The notes under the pieces were generated by a model that did no database searches, was not told where the DNA came from, and saw only the letters and a program-made list of their open reading frames with translations. A program made the translations under genes and the position numbers. Below, in pieces: positions 27,657 to 36,536 of a DNA stretch of 36,747 nt. Every line of letters begins with the position of its first letter. Position 1 is the first letter of the stretch. Origin of the DNA: a virus. The stretch spans positions 1-36,747 of the IMG/VR virus record IMGVR_UViG_3300030329_000056. One strand, written 5' to 3'.

Positions 27657-29993
27657 TTACCTCGCATTTGCATATTTGAAGGGAAATTCAGCAAACGCCA
27701 TATATGCAAATTTATTACTTGCGTTAATTGTTGCGTTTGATGTTCTTAGTTTAAACCCGCTGCTAAGTATGTCTATTTCTCGACCACTTCCAGAATACTC
27801 AGCAGCATTGCTATCCATTCGTAATATAGTATCAGATATGTTAATCGGATCACGCTTGCTATCGTAGATTACCCAATCATCTGCATTGGGCATTTCTTTA
27901 AGTACAATCCACGCTGGGCGAAACCCGGTTGATACAAAAGTTCCATCATTACTAGAATTTCCCGTGTAATTGCCAAAAGCCGAATACCCCGGAACAGGAG
28001 CCCAACAATACGCTACATAATTTTCGGCTTTATTCATGTTTGCTGCAGCAGTGAACGTGGTAGAAGATACTGCTGTAATTCTGTCAGAGTCAGCAGATTC
28101 TCCACTGTTTGTATTAAGAAACAACGTATTATCTGCACCGCCCGTTAAACCTTGATTAAACACACGCCAATCTTGCGAAGAATCTCGGTTTTTCACCCAA
28201 ATAAGTCCCGGTGTCGCTCCTAGCCCATGCCCATAAGTGTCGTCACCAGAGCCATCTCCTGTATAAGTGACAAGACTAAACCCATGCGTGGTATTTACCA
28301 TTACACTTGAATCACGGCTACCGTCTGTATTAGTTGCAGCAGAGGCACTATCAGTTGACCATTGCCAAGCACAGTAAGTTCTGCCCGATCCGTTGTAATT
28401 TATATCAGTTGTGTCAATGTCAAATCCATTGCTTTCAAACGTGACAAGTGCAGGACTGTCTGTTGTATCTCCTCCCGCTTCATTTGTGCGAAGACGTTTT
28501 GTAGTACCCCTTTGAGAATCCCAAACAGTATGATGATCTCCATTAGAGCGAGGTGCAATAATTAACAAGTCAGGTTTTAAATCTCCTGCTTGGGCATCAT
28601 TGGTAATTGCATGACCAGAAGTATCATTGCCCGTGTAAAGCTGGGTATGAAAATACTTGCTGGGATTTTTTACTTGTGGGTCATCTAGCCCTGCTGTAGA
28701 CCAAGGATTAAAACCAGCAGGAATTGTGTGCGAAAAACTGGACTGACCAAAATTAAAAGTAGAGCTACCGCTAATCACACCATACCACGGGGAAAGCGAA
28801 TACCCTAACCTTGCAGACCAAGTTCCTGTAGCATTTGTTCCGTTGGCTGGATCACCGCTGTTATACCAAGTTCCATTAACACCTACCCAAAACTTCATAG
28901 TGTCAATGTCAATAGCCATCATAATTATATCGTTAGTGCTAAAGTTAGCTGGTCCTGTATCGGGGGAACCATCTCCTATAACCACGCCACGCCCTGCTGT
29001 TCCTATGCCCCTGTAGTATGTGGTATCTGGATCACTTTCTTCTTCAACATGATCGCTACCAGCAACATCGGTCATCCAACCTGCCTCGGCATAAGAGCCA
29101 CTGGTAGATTTCCATTCGTAATACCATTTGCCAGATGAAACAAAATGCGTTCCACGCCCGTGATGCCACCCGCTTCCACTTGTAGTTATAAGATTGCCAT
29201 CGCTTAGAACTACGTCTGGGCTGTATTTATCAATGGGCGAAAGTGTGCAAAAGTTATCAGTTGGGCTGTCGGACATCTGATCCGCTGCTGCCAAGTTACT
29301 GCTTGCAAAATCATTTCCATTACCACTTTCATCATCACCTAAATCAGAGCTATCTCTGCCATCTATATAAAAGCCATTTGTTCCGTAGCTACCTGAATAA
29401 GCCTTCGGCACCCACTGACCTGTAGCACTATTAGTTTCACCGAAGTCTGTTGCTGCTTTAGCTGTTCCATCAATGACATGAATTTCTGCAAGGTAGCCGT
29501 CAAAAAACTGACTGCCTCCTCCACCCTCTGTTCCAATGCGATGAATCACAGCGTTCATAAATTCTGTGTCAGCGTCTTGGCTTGGCACACTATAACTAGA
29601 AAAAACTATCGCTTCGTTATTCCACCACGCTTTAAGCCTGTTGGTGTCGGTTGATTGCGTTGTGTCACGAACAATGAACAAATGCCCCCAAGCTCCAACA
29701 TCCCGAAAAACACGATCTGTTGTGCTGTCAGCGTTTCCAACTCGAATCATCATTGTATCGTTTGAATTGAATCGAATTGTGTCCAAGTTGCTTGAGTTCA
29801 CCCCGAACACATCCATGGTTGCAGAAATGTTTGCTCTTTTGATCCACATTGAAATAGATGCTGTTTTGCGATTGCCCGCCCCAGAATAAGTTTTTGATAG
29901 TTGGGCTGAATCGTCATCGTTAAAACGAATAGACTGATCTATTGTATAAGCCGTATCGGGTGCAGCGAACCACTGTGATCCAAACATAGTCAT
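27657..29993 (-). CDS. Large receptor-binding tail fibre protein, DUF7483/SPRY type (778 aa)
   Basis: Domains in order: an N-terminal LamG/concanavalin-like part (SIRFNDDDSAQLSKTY, KTASISMWIKRANIS); a SPRY-like middle with GWHHGRGTHFVSSGKWYYEW and LGYSLSPWYGVISG; then the DUF7483-type C-terminal region, NYNGSGRTYCAWQW, TGDGSGDDTYGHGLGATPGL, IWVKNRDSSQDWRVFNQ and FVSTGFRPAWIVLKEM. I know this last arrangement from large marine phage fibre proteins. It is almost entirely beta. It should be the main host-binding protein. Its partner chaperone-like gene follows. The family call is sound; which domain binds the receptor is unknown. Confidence 0.8.
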   Translation of the reverse strand: MTMFGSQWFAAPDTAYTIDQSIRFNDDDSAQLSKTYSGAGNRKTASISMWIKRANISATMDVFGVNSSNLDTIRFNSNDTMMIRVGNADSTTDRVFRDVGAWGHLFIVRDTTQSTDTNRLKAWWNNEAIVFSSYSVPSQDADTEFMNAVIHRIGTEGGGGSQFFDGYLAEIHVIDGTAKAATDFGETNSATGQWVPKAYSGSYGTNGFYIDGRDSSDLGDDESGNGNDFASSNLAAADQMSDSPTDNFCTLSPIDKYSPDVVLSDGNLITTSGSGWHHGRGTHFVSSGKWYYEWKSTSGSYAEAGWMTDVAGSDHVEEESDPDTTYYRGIGTAGRGVVIGDGSPDTGPANFSTNDIIMMAIDIDTMKFWVGVNGTWYNSGDPANGTNATGTWSARLGYSLSPWYGVISGSSTFNFGQSSFSHTIPAGFNPWSTAGLDDPQVKNPSKYFHTQLYTGNDTSGHAITNDAQAGDLKPDLLIIAPRSNGDHHTVWDSQRGTTKRLRTNEAGGDTTDSPALVTFESNGFDIDTTDINYNGSGRTYCAWQWSTDSASAATNTDGSRDSSVMVNTTHGFSLVTYTGDGSGDDTYGHGLGATPGLIWVKNRDSSQDWRVFNQGLTGGADNTLFLNTNSGESADSDRITAVSSTTFTAAANMNKAENYVAYCWAPVPGYSAFGNYTGNSSNDGTFVSTGFRPAWIVLKEMPNADDWVIYDSKRDPINISDTILRMDSNAAEYSGSGREIDILSSGFKLRTSNATINASNKFAYMAFAEFPFKYANAR

Positions 29994-31309
29994 TAGCTAA
30001 ATGCCTTTTGTATAGCTCCTAGCTGAATTGAATTTGCAGCCTTGACAAAATACGGAACGACATCCACCGCTGAAGCTGCGGTGCTAAGAGTAATACCAGC
30101 CCCTCCAGCAGTCTCGTAGTCCGTGCCTAAACTTAAAGTTCGTGATCCAGTTCCGTCTTGAATAAACACAAACACTCCTGCCTGACCTACTGATTCTGTG
30201 CTGGGATTAGCTAAAGTCACGTTGCCCGTAAGAGTAAGCACAAAATTCTGATGGGCTGAGAAGTCAATCGTTACACTGCCTGTGTTTGATGTGTCGGTGT
30301 CAGTCTCTGCAAGAATGATCGTTCCACCGTTAAACTGCCCAGCGACCGTCACATTTGTGGTTCCAGTTGGTATCTCAATAACGTCAGCATCAGCATCGTT
30401 TTTAATAGTAACATCGTTAGTCGAACCTTGACCTGTGAGAATCAAACCTTCAGCAGCGGTGTAACCAATGGCTGCAGAATCCCCAGCAGCAGTATCCCCA
30501 TCTGGAGTAAACGTACCAGCGGTAAGGTCTCCAACAACATCAAGTGTACCCTGCATTGTGACGTTCTGTGTTCCCGTGGGAATTTCAATTACATCAGCGT
30601 CAGCATCGTTCTTAATAGTAACGTCATTAGTTGACCCCTGACCCGTAAGGATCAGACCTTCCGCAGCAGTGTAACCAATGGCTGCATCATCACCTGCGGC
30701 AGTGTCTCCCGCTGGCTCAACTGTTCCAGTTGCTGTTACATTTCCAGAAACAGCAAGAACACTCCCGTCAAAAGTTAGGTTAGCTTCCCCGTTAATTGTT
30801 GACGAGTCTACGCTGGTAATAACACGATTGTCGGCAGCATTGGTATAGGAAGTTACTGCACCGGTACTCTCTGATGCCCATTCAACTCCCAAAGTTTCGG
30901 AGCTATTAGCTTTAAGAACCGTTCCGTTACTTCCTACCGAAAGAGCTTGCGGGTCTGTGGAGCCATCTCCTACTATGATTTGACCCTTTGAAAGTGCCGA
31001 CATAGCAGTAACTGCACCAGTGCCAGAACCTAGAAGCACACCGCCATCTGTTAGTGTCGTAGTTCCGGTTCCACCGCTAGAGACAGGAATAGTTCCTGTG
31101 CTGACTGTAACTGCACCCGTAGACTGGTTAACTGCAATGGGGGTGGTAGCACTAATGCTGGACACGCCTGACAATGCAGATGCCAAGGTGTCCTTTCTTA
31201 CTTTATGAGTTGTTCCAGCACTAACATCAACAATAGGAAGAACATCGTCATTAGCAAGACTAGCTTCACTAAGTTCAGAAAGGTCTGTAATTTTTTTATT
31301 AGTTGCCAT
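29993..31309 (-). CDS. Tail fibre protein with tandem repeats (438 aa)
   Basis: A Gly/Thr/Val-rich beta protein. The N-terminus ITDLSELSEASLANDDVLPI is the usual fibre-attachment start. Residues about 200-330 contain two copies of a 70-residue repeat with GDTAAGDDAAIGYTAAEGLI and TGQGSTNDVTIKNDADADVI. The C-terminus (GVFVFIQDGTGSRTLSLGTD) is of the type that caps trimeric fibres. It ends one base into the DUF7483 gene, so the two fibre genes are probably cotranslated. It likely forms the proximal fibre shaft, carrying the receptor-binding protein. Confidence 0.75.
   Translation of the reverse strand: MATNKKITDLSELSEASLANDDVLPIVDVSAGTTHKVRKDTLASALSGVSSISATTPIAVNQSTGAVTVSTGTIPVSSGGTGTTTLTDGGVLLGSGTGAVTAMSALSKGQIIVGDGSTDPQALSVGSNGTVLKANSSETLGVEWASESTGAVTSYTNAADNRVITSVDSSTINGEANLTFDGSVLAVSGNVTATGTVEPAGDTAAGDDAAIGYTAAEGLILTGQGSTNDVTIKNDADADVIEIPTGTQNVTMQGTLDVVGDLTAGTFTPDGDTAAGDSAAIGYTAAEGLILTGQGSTNDVTIKNDADADVIEIPTGTTNVTVAGQFNGGTIILAETDTDTSNTGSVTIDFSAHQNFVLTLTGNVTLANPSTESVGQAGVFVFIQDGTGSRTLSLGTDYETAGGAGITLSTAASAVDVVPYFVKAANSIQLGAIQKAFS
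30358..30716 (-). repeat. Two tandem DNA repeats in the fibre gene, 210-bp period
   Basis: Bases about 30358-30506 and 30568-30716 are near-identical at protein level and diverged mostly at third codon positions. For instance GTAACCAATG occurs at 30461-30470 and 30671-30680, exactly 210 bases (70 codons) apart. Duplicated modules are a usual way for fibres to change length. Confidence 0.85.
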
Positions 31310-31333
31310 GTTGCTGTTCTCCGCTTTTGCTAC

Positions 31334-31645
31334 TTAACCCTCTAGCCAAGTAATATTAACCGTAGCACTACCACTTGCAGTAATAGCTGCAATTTTATCG
31401 CCCTCTACTACTGTTACAGTAACGGGTTCGCCTACGTTTACTTGCACTCCTGCAGCTACAGTAGCAGTTGGTGTAGCACCCTGTCCCCCGGAACAAGCTA
31501 CATATGCTAGAGCAGAGGAGGAAATACGAGCTTTTGTAATCTGTGCAGGACATGCTCCTGAACGAGTTGCCCCTGTGCCAGTTCCTGCTGCTAAGTTTTC
31601 GCTGGAATTAACACGGTAAAAATTATTCTGTCTTCCGATTGCCAT
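31334..31645 (-). CDS. Small beta-rich structural protein (103 aa)
   Basis: Begins MAIGRQNNFYRVNSSENLAAG, then alternates short strands with Ala/Thr/Gly turns (GATPTATVAAGVQVNVGEPV, TVTVVEGDKIAAIT) and ends SATVNITWLEG. There are two cysteines and no membrane span. It lies between the portal and fibre genes. This layout, short and strand-rich with no catalytic motif, suits a head-decoration or fibre-attachment protein. I do not recognise the family. Confidence 0.55.
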   Translation of the reverse strand: MAIGRQNNFYRVNSSENLAAGTGTGATRSGACPAQITKARISSSALAYVACSGGQGATPTATVAAGVQVNVGEPVTVTVVEGDKIAAITASGSATVNITWLEG

Positions 31646-31655
31646 TTTACTTTCC

Positions 31656-33674
31656 TTATGCTTTAATGTTTTTGTCAGAGTTCATTTCAAAACCTAGCTC
31701 AATACCCTTGAGCTTCAGTTCTTCTTGCTTGATTGCCATTTCGTGTTCGGTTTCTATACGTTCTAGTTCTAACTTAGCTGCTTTAATTTCTAGCTCCTTG
31801 GCTTTTACCTGAGCTTCTAATTGAGTTGCCTGAGCAATAGTCATCTGAGCTTGGGCTTGAGCCTGTGCTAATTGTTCCTGTGCAGACGGAGGAGGTGGTT
31901 CAGTAGGAGGAGAGGATACAAACTTGTCTACATTTTTAATGTTCATCTCGTCTGCTACTTCACGCATTAGATTATATACGTTGTCAGGCTGAATAATGCC
32001 CTGAGTTTGCTGACCGACCTTTTCCATTAGCATAGCATAATTATTTAGATTTTGTAGCCTAATGTCCTGATCTCCGTATCCAATGCCTACCTCAATGTCT
32101 ACATCTAGGTCTTCTCTCCAACTAGAAGGGTCTATTGGAAAATATGTGTTATTAAGTCTGACAAGTTTTTGCCTGTCTTCGTATCGTTGCACTAAGTTAT
32201 AAATAGATTTAAAGATATTGCGAACACCCGTATCTGCAAAAACTCTGGCTATAAGTTCTAGCCTACCCTGAGCATTTGTCAACGCTGCGTTGGCTGCACC
32301 TTGCGTAACATGCGATTTTAAAACGTCTGCACTAAGACCCTGTGTTTGAGGGTTTACTCCGGTGCGTCCAGATTTAATATCTTCCCAATACTGCAACATG
32401 CGGAAAGCCTCTGGTTGCAGTGCTGGCGTTTGAATAGGCTGGAGAGCATTTGGACTCCGAGTCCTTACAATACCTCCCGGTCTATTAGTAAGAAGATCGT
32501 CTACATTAACCTGACCTTCTACAATCTGAAATCTTCCGTTATTAGCCAGATACATATTATCTAGCAAGTTACGGGTCAGTGTTGACCTGATTAGCTGTAT
32601 ATCCTCTACAGTTTCTGCAACGCTAAGACCGTAAAACTTATGCGGAATAGGTATGGGACATACTGTGCTAAAGGGTATATAGTCAATAGGTTCTAAATCT
32701 AAAATTTCTGAACCACTGTGACAAACTTTGTGAAGAACACTTACTCCTGAACCGTCTATATCTAGTTTAATATAGGACTCGTTAATCTCCACCATTACTT
32801 CTGAATCTGCACTAGCCTGATTAGGGTATACGTCTGTGCTATCGTATGAGTGGCGAGCCATGTATTCTTGGCTAGTTGTAATAGCGTCTGCTTCTGAGTT
32901 ATATCCGGGCAGCGACTCTACCAAGTCAGTATCATACCCCATTTTAATTAGATCGCTTTTAGATTTATGCGACCTGTGACAGATAAACCTAGCTTCTTCT
33001 AAAGTTTTAGCACCCCTGTTAATGAGAAACTCTTCCGGAGGCACGTTTTCAATAGTGACTTTTCCAGAGTAATCTGTGCGAGCAAATACCGCATCGTGAT
33101 ATATTTCCTCGATTTCCTCCGCTTGTCCTGTTTCGGGGTTTAAAATTTCCCGTATTGTAGACACTTGTTCGTGTTCTATAACTTCCAAGTCTTCGTCTTG
33201 GCTAAGAACACTGAACTCCTGCTCTGTTAGATTTTGATAGCTTTCGCTAGTTGTTTTTTCTACCTCTTCCCAATAGTGCTTAACAACGCCTACCTTTTGC
33301 ATAAGAGCGTCTAGGAACATATTATATAAAATCATAAAACCATTGTTCTGTTTGTAGAACACATGATTTATATACTTAGTAGCCTGTTCTGCAACTTCTT
33401 CATCTTCTGGACTTTCGGGAACAAACCTTACTACATTGTCTCCACCTGTGAAGATACGCATAAGACTAGGCATCATCCACATTAGCGTGTCTTGTACGTC
33501 TGTAACTACAACCTGTGACCGGCCATCTTCCTCGTTGCCGAAAGGCTCGCCATAGAAATATTCCATGGCCTTTGCTTGCTGAGAACTAATCTCAGAATCT
33601 AGATAGTCAGCACTGCCGTTTATTTCTCCCTCTACAAGGGAAATAATTTCTTGGTCGTCTAATTCTCTAGCCAT
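31656..33674 (-). CDS. Portal protein (672 aa)
   Basis: The dodecameric channel through which DNA is packed and ejected. The N-terminal part, SSQQAKAMEYFYGEPFGNEE and RSQVVVTDVQDTLMWMMPSL, is a well-known portal start in marine podoviruses. Further on, YIPFSTVCPIPIPHKFYGLS then ETVEDIQLIRSTLTRNLLDN belong to the core. The last 80 residues are a Gln/Ala/Glu coiled coil, AQEQLAQAQAQAQMTIAQAT, that may be the barrel or crown region. It follows the terminase genes and a holin-like gene and comes before the fibre and head genes. It starts one base after the preceding gene ends. Confidence 0.9.
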   Translation of the reverse strand: MARELDDQEIISLVEGEINGSADYLDSEISSQQAKAMEYFYGEPFGNEEDGRSQVVVTDVQDTLMWMMPSLMRIFTGGDNVVRFVPESPEDEEVAEQATKYINHVFYKQNNGFMILYNMFLDALMQKVGVVKHYWEEVEKTTSESYQNLTEQEFSVLSQDEDLEVIEHEQVSTIREILNPETGQAEEIEEIYHDAVFARTDYSGKVTIENVPPEEFLINRGAKTLEEARFICHRSHKSKSDLIKMGYDTDLVESLPGYNSEADAITTSQEYMARHSYDSTDVYPNQASADSEVMVEINESYIKLDIDGSGVSVLHKVCHSGSEILDLEPIDYIPFSTVCPIPIPHKFYGLSVAETVEDIQLIRSTLTRNLLDNMYLANNGRFQIVEGQVNVDDLLTNRPGGIVRTRSPNALQPIQTPALQPEAFRMLQYWEDIKSGRTGVNPQTQGLSADVLKSHVTQGAANAALTNAQGRLELIARVFADTGVRNIFKSIYNLVQRYEDRQKLVRLNNTYFPIDPSSWREDLDVDIEVGIGYGDQDIRLQNLNNYAMLMEKVGQQTQGIIQPDNVYNLMREVADEMNIKNVDKFVSSPPTEPPPPSAQEQLAQAQAQAQMTIAQATQLEAQVKAKELEIKAAKLELERIETEHEMAIKQEELKLKGIELGFEMNSDKNIKA

Positions 33675-34081
33675 TATTTACTGACTCCTTTGAACTTCTC
33701 GAATGTACGAAGACCACCAAGACCAAGCATACCGAGTAATACAGGCATCATCTGACTCATATCAAGAGATGGTAAATCTATAAGGTGTCCTGTTTGAGCT
33801 AATATAAACTGTAAAATAGGCGTTCCTACATACGTCCAAGCAAGGGCAATTCCGCATGTCCAACCGATAAATGGCCGCCAACCAGCGATAAAAATATTTC
33901 TCGACTTAGCTTCTTCCCGGTTAATAGCCATCTGAGCTAGATCAACCTTAGCCAAGTGTGAAGCAAGCTCTGCTTCTATTTTACGCTCTGCCTTTGCACG
34001 TTCCTCTTTATCTTCAGGTAGAAACCTACCTATAATATCGGTAACGGCTGGCAGTATAGATGGCAGCAGTGCTTGAAGCAT
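33674..34081 (-). CDS. GTA-type 3-TM holin-like protein (135 aa)
   Basis: Shows the holin (GTA_holin_3TM, PF11351-type) pattern: a helical head (LLPSILPAVTDIIGRFLPED), a charged coiled coil (KEERAKAERKIEAELASHLA), then RNIFIAGWRPFIGWTCGIAL and the hydrophobic ALAWTYVGTPILQFILA, and near the end MPVLLGMLGLGGLRTFEKF. In related phages this gene also sits near the terminase rather than in the lysis cassette. It overlaps the portal start by one base. Holin or another membrane role remains open, as a smaller holin lies at 12659. Confidence 0.8.
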   Translation of the reverse strand: MLQALLPSILPAVTDIIGRFLPEDKEERAKAERKIEAELASHLAKVDLAQMAINREEAKSRNIFIAGWRPFIGWTCGIALAWTYVGTPILQFILAQTGHLIDLPSLDMSQMMPVLLGMLGLGGLRTFEKFKGVSK

Positions 34082-34085
34082 TATA

Positions 34086-34331
34086 CTATTTCCTGCTTCT
34101 TAAGATACGTGCAGCTTTTCGTGCGTGACGCATAGACCGTGCTTCGTCTTCTCCTCTAAACTGACGAATAACATCGTTTATGCCCTGCATCATTGTTCGT
34201 TTAACAGGACCGGGATAGTTTTCAGAAAGCATGGTGTTCATAAAAACTTCGTTCATTTCTCTAAGTTTTTTAGTTTTCTTCTTGTCAATTTTGCCATTCT
34301 TTTTGACAAAGTATTTTACTGTTTTGTCCAT
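34086..34331 (-). CDS. Small basic protein next to terL (81 aa)
   Basis: A lysine- and arginine-rich helical protein: KYFVKKNGKIDKKKTKKLRE at the start, FMNTMLSENYPGPVKRTMMQ in the middle and EDEARSMRHARKAARILRSRK at the end. The basic character suggests nucleic-acid binding. It begins at the last base of terL and ends four bases before the holin-like gene, so it belongs to the packaging part of the late operon. Function not known. Confidence 0.6.
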   Translation of the reverse strand: MDKTVKYFVKKNGKIDKKKTKKLREMNEVFMNTMLSENYPGPVKRTMMQGINDVIRQFRGEDEARSMRHARKAARILRSRK

Positions 34332-35776
34332 TATACTATCCCTGCGTTTGAATATTCAATTTCTTTATCAAACCCGTATTTACGATACAAAGTTTTAGTT
34401 TTCATACGCTCGCCAAAGCGTTCTACGCTTAAAGCACCGTATCTCATTGCACTTAATAGGTCGTCTTTGATTGCGACCACTTTACCGTTCTTTCGATGGT
34501 AGAGACGCATTTCTTCAAGAGTTTCAACACAGGATTCAAAGATATGTAGACGACTAGTTTCCATGCGTTGCAGAAGGCTGCTAATACCCGCTTCCACAGA
34601 ATTGTTACCATTTAATGCTCCATCCACTGGTGGGTTTTTAAAATGTTCAGCCAGCATATATACGCCCAAATCCCTATATTGCTGTGCCAGTTGTATGCCT
34701 GAGCCTTTATCGTGCTGTAAACCATCGTGTGGGAAAGCAACTGGTATTCCCGGTGTTCGTGCATTTAGTGCGGAGGCATGTGTTATAGGCGTTTCCTTGC
34801 TTCTTCGATATTCGTCATAGACATATATTACATCGTTATCCGGGTCTAGTGCGACCCAACTTATAGCAGTAGGATGGTCAAATCCAAAGTCTATACCTGC
34901 AATTCTCAGGTAGTGTTCCGGCAGGTCAAAATCTTCGCAAACTACGTCATCTTCGCTTACCGGATATACCAAGCCACTACCAAATACTGGTATACCCTTG
35001 CTCCGCATATCTCGCTCGGCAGGGCTGTATACCGCTAGAAGCTGCTCTTTTGTAGATTCGTCTAAATGTTCTACATCGTCCCAAGTGGCTGTTGTTAGGC
35101 TTTGTCCCGGTTTTAATTCGTTTAAGAAACTGCTTACTACGCTGGTCATGCCTCGCTCTGGAGTAAACGTCATGTAGACAATTCCGTTTGTGTCTGCTGT
35201 TCTGGTTATACACTGGCTAAAAATTTCTTGCTTAGGTTCCTCATCCAACCAGACAACATCTATAGCCTCTCCCATAAATTTTTCAAAACCTTGCTCATAC
35301 GCTTTAAAATTAATCTGACTATTGCCACCAGATTTATGCCGAACCAAAGCACTTGAATGAGCATTTGGAACTCCCGGCTTACGAATAGTTTCTACAATCT
35401 TGTTTAGCGGTATTGCTCCTGTCCCTTTCTTTAAAGGGTCTTGCGGATTGCCAAATAGCTCCTTCTGTATAATGTCCCGTGTGGTGTCGTTAGACTCACC
35501 AGCAGCCCATACACGCACAGGTCTTTTAAATTTATGCCCCTCCCACCATTCCGGATAGTCTCCGGTCAGGTGATAGGCAGTCTCAGCCGCTCCGCAGAAG
35601 GTCTTGCCTACTCGGTTAGCAGCCATTAAAATTCTTTGAGCGTTTCCCTTGCCCTGCTGGTGAAACTTGCGTTGATACTCATACGGCTCATAACCCTTGA
35701 GCCTGTTTGTTTCCAAACGTCTCTGTTTTTCTTTCAGCAGTTTGAGGACACCCTCCTTATTGTTACTTACTGTCAC
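34331..35776 (-). CDS. terL: Terminase large subunit
   Basis: The packaging motor and DNA-cutting enzyme, 481 residues. ATPase: Walker A MAANRVGKT (51-59), Walker B VVWLDEEP (174-181), coupling motif YMTFTPERG (201-209). Nuclease, RNase H fold: GIDFGFDHPTA with Asp296, and DDLLSAMRYGAL near residue 440. The overall order follows T7 gp19-type and related enzymes. It overlaps terS by 14 bases and works with it to recognise, cut and pump genome copies into the procapsid via the portal. Nothing is missing. Confidence 0.95.
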   Translation of the reverse strand: MTVSNNKEGVLKLLKEKQRRLETNRLKGYEPYEYQRKFHQQGKGNAQRILMAANRVGKTFCGAAETAYHLTGDYPEWWEGHKFKRPVRVWAAGESNDTTRDIIQKELFGNPQDPLKKGTGAIPLNKIVETIRKPGVPNAHSSALVRHKSGGNSQINFKAYEQGFEKFMGEAIDVVWLDEEPKQEIFSQCITRTADTNGIVYMTFTPERGMTSVVSSFLNELKPGQSLTTATWDDVEHLDESTKEQLLAVYSPAERDMRSKGIPVFGSGLVYPVSEDDVVCEDFDLPEHYLRIAGIDFGFDHPTAISWVALDPDNDVIYVYDEYRRSKETPITHASALNARTPGIPVAFPHDGLQHDKGSGIQLAQQYRDLGVYMLAEHFKNPPVDGALNGNNSVEAGISSLLQRMETSRLHIFESCVETLEEMRLYHRKNGKVVAIKDDLLSAMRYGALSVERFGERMKTKTLYRKYGFDKEIEYSNAGIV

Positions 35777-36239
35777 TGAGCTTTACTACGTTGCTTAACA
35801 TTGCAATCTGTTCGTCCAGTTCTTCATCGCTAAGTTCTGTAACTTCTTTTATGGTAGTTTCCTGCTTGGTTACTGCATCGTAACCTGCCCTAGACAAAAT
35901 ATCCCTTGCTGCGTTGAGTTTCACGTTTTCGCTCTCTGCCCCTCGCATCAGGTTTTCTAAAACAGATAAAGCCAGCGTTGCTGTTTCGCTGACCTTTTGC
36001 TGTATTCTTCGTTCAATATGTTTCCAAAGGTGGCGTTGTAAACGCTTTGACCTGTTGGCTGGACTAGACCTTGTAGCTGTATAGCCAGCTTCAAAGAACG
36101 CATCCTTTGGCTCCATATGGTTGTCTACCAAGTTAACTATAAAGTTATACTCTTTCTCCGTAAGCTCTGCTTCTAACGGTTTAGGTTCTTCCAGACTTGC
36201 ATACAAACCAGTGTTAGGATGTTTCTTTCCTCTAGCCAT
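35763..36239 (-). CDS. terS: Terminase small subunit
   Basis: The first gene of the late operon. The 158-residue product has an N-terminal DNA-binding helical part, LTEKEYNFIVNLVDNHMEPKDAFFEAGYTA is spread over the first 55 residues with the K-x-AFxEAGY feature typical of terminase small subunits. A middle helix (RIQQKVSETATLALSVLENLM) is for multimer formation, and VKLNAARDILSRAGYDAVTKQ matches the C-terminal part. GAAGGAAA precedes ATG 36239. It overlaps terL and is preceded by a strong promoter. It would bind the packaging site, possibly the repeat region next door at 36405-36698. Confidence 0.85.
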   Translation of the reverse strand: MARGKKHPNTGLYASLEEPKPLEAELTEKEYNFIVNLVDNHMEPKDAFFEAGYTATRSSPANRSKRLQRHLWKHIERRIQQKVSETATLALSVLENLMRGAESENVKLNAARDILSRAGYDAVTKQETTIKEVTELSDEELDEQIAMLSNVVKLSDSK

Positions 36240-36287
36240 TTACTTTCCTTCTCTATTGTGGTAAATAGTTCACCACTATTATAAGCT

Positions 36288-36316
36288 ATTATACTATTTT
36301 ATTAACACTGTGTCAA
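36288..36316 (-). promoter_or_regulatory. Perfect-consensus sigma70 promoter of the late operon
   Basis: On the minus strand TTGACA (36316-36311) and TATAAT (36293-36288) are 17 bases apart: both hexamers are exact. Transcription would start near 36281, giving a leader of about 40 bases with the terS ribosome site. It implies that host sigma70 RNA polymerase reads the late genes, unless a phage factor blocks it early on. Confidence 0.8.
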
Positions 36317-36404
36317 CCCCCTTTTTCAGTGATTTTAAAATTGTCCCCAAAAATGAACGAAAAGGACAACATAACAATTCAGAGTGCGGGGGGGGTTTGC
36401 AATA

Positions 36405-36536
36405 TTGAGAATGATTCTCATTTGCACACAAACTTGCCCAGAGTTGCGAACGATTCGCATTTGCAGACAATGTTGACCAGTGTTGAGAATGATTCTCATT
36501 TGCAACAATGGTGTTGCAGAATTGCAACATTGTTGC
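36405..36536. repeat. Array of four dyads at exact 39-bp spacing, Fur-box-like
   Basis: Dyad centres lie at 36413, 36452, 36491 and 36530. Arms are GAGAA/TTCTC, GCGAA/TTCGC, GAGAA/TTCTC and GCAAC/GTTGC, each around three bases. Units 1-3 share a 22-base core (36405-36426, 36444-36465, 36483-36504) ending in CATTTGCA. Units 1 and 3 contain TGAGAATGATTCTCA, a perfect 7-1-7 palindrome resembling Fur boxes. Arms change in pairs, so symmetry is kept. It lies about 90-220 bases upstream of the late promoter's -35. No gene is seen here. Confidence 0.85.

Noticed and set aside
34080-34336. TATAAT-like words at the starts of the genes at 34081 and 34331, considered as extra promoters
   Set aside because: They overlap the start codons (TATAATG) and have no -35-like hexamer 16-18 bases upstream; both genes have ordinary ribosome sites instead.
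36405-36504. Possible CRISPR array (repeats with 39-base period)
   Set aside because: Only three near-identical cores, the 17-base intervening stretches resemble each other (12 of 17 positions), and no cas genes are present; it is a phased repeat array instead.
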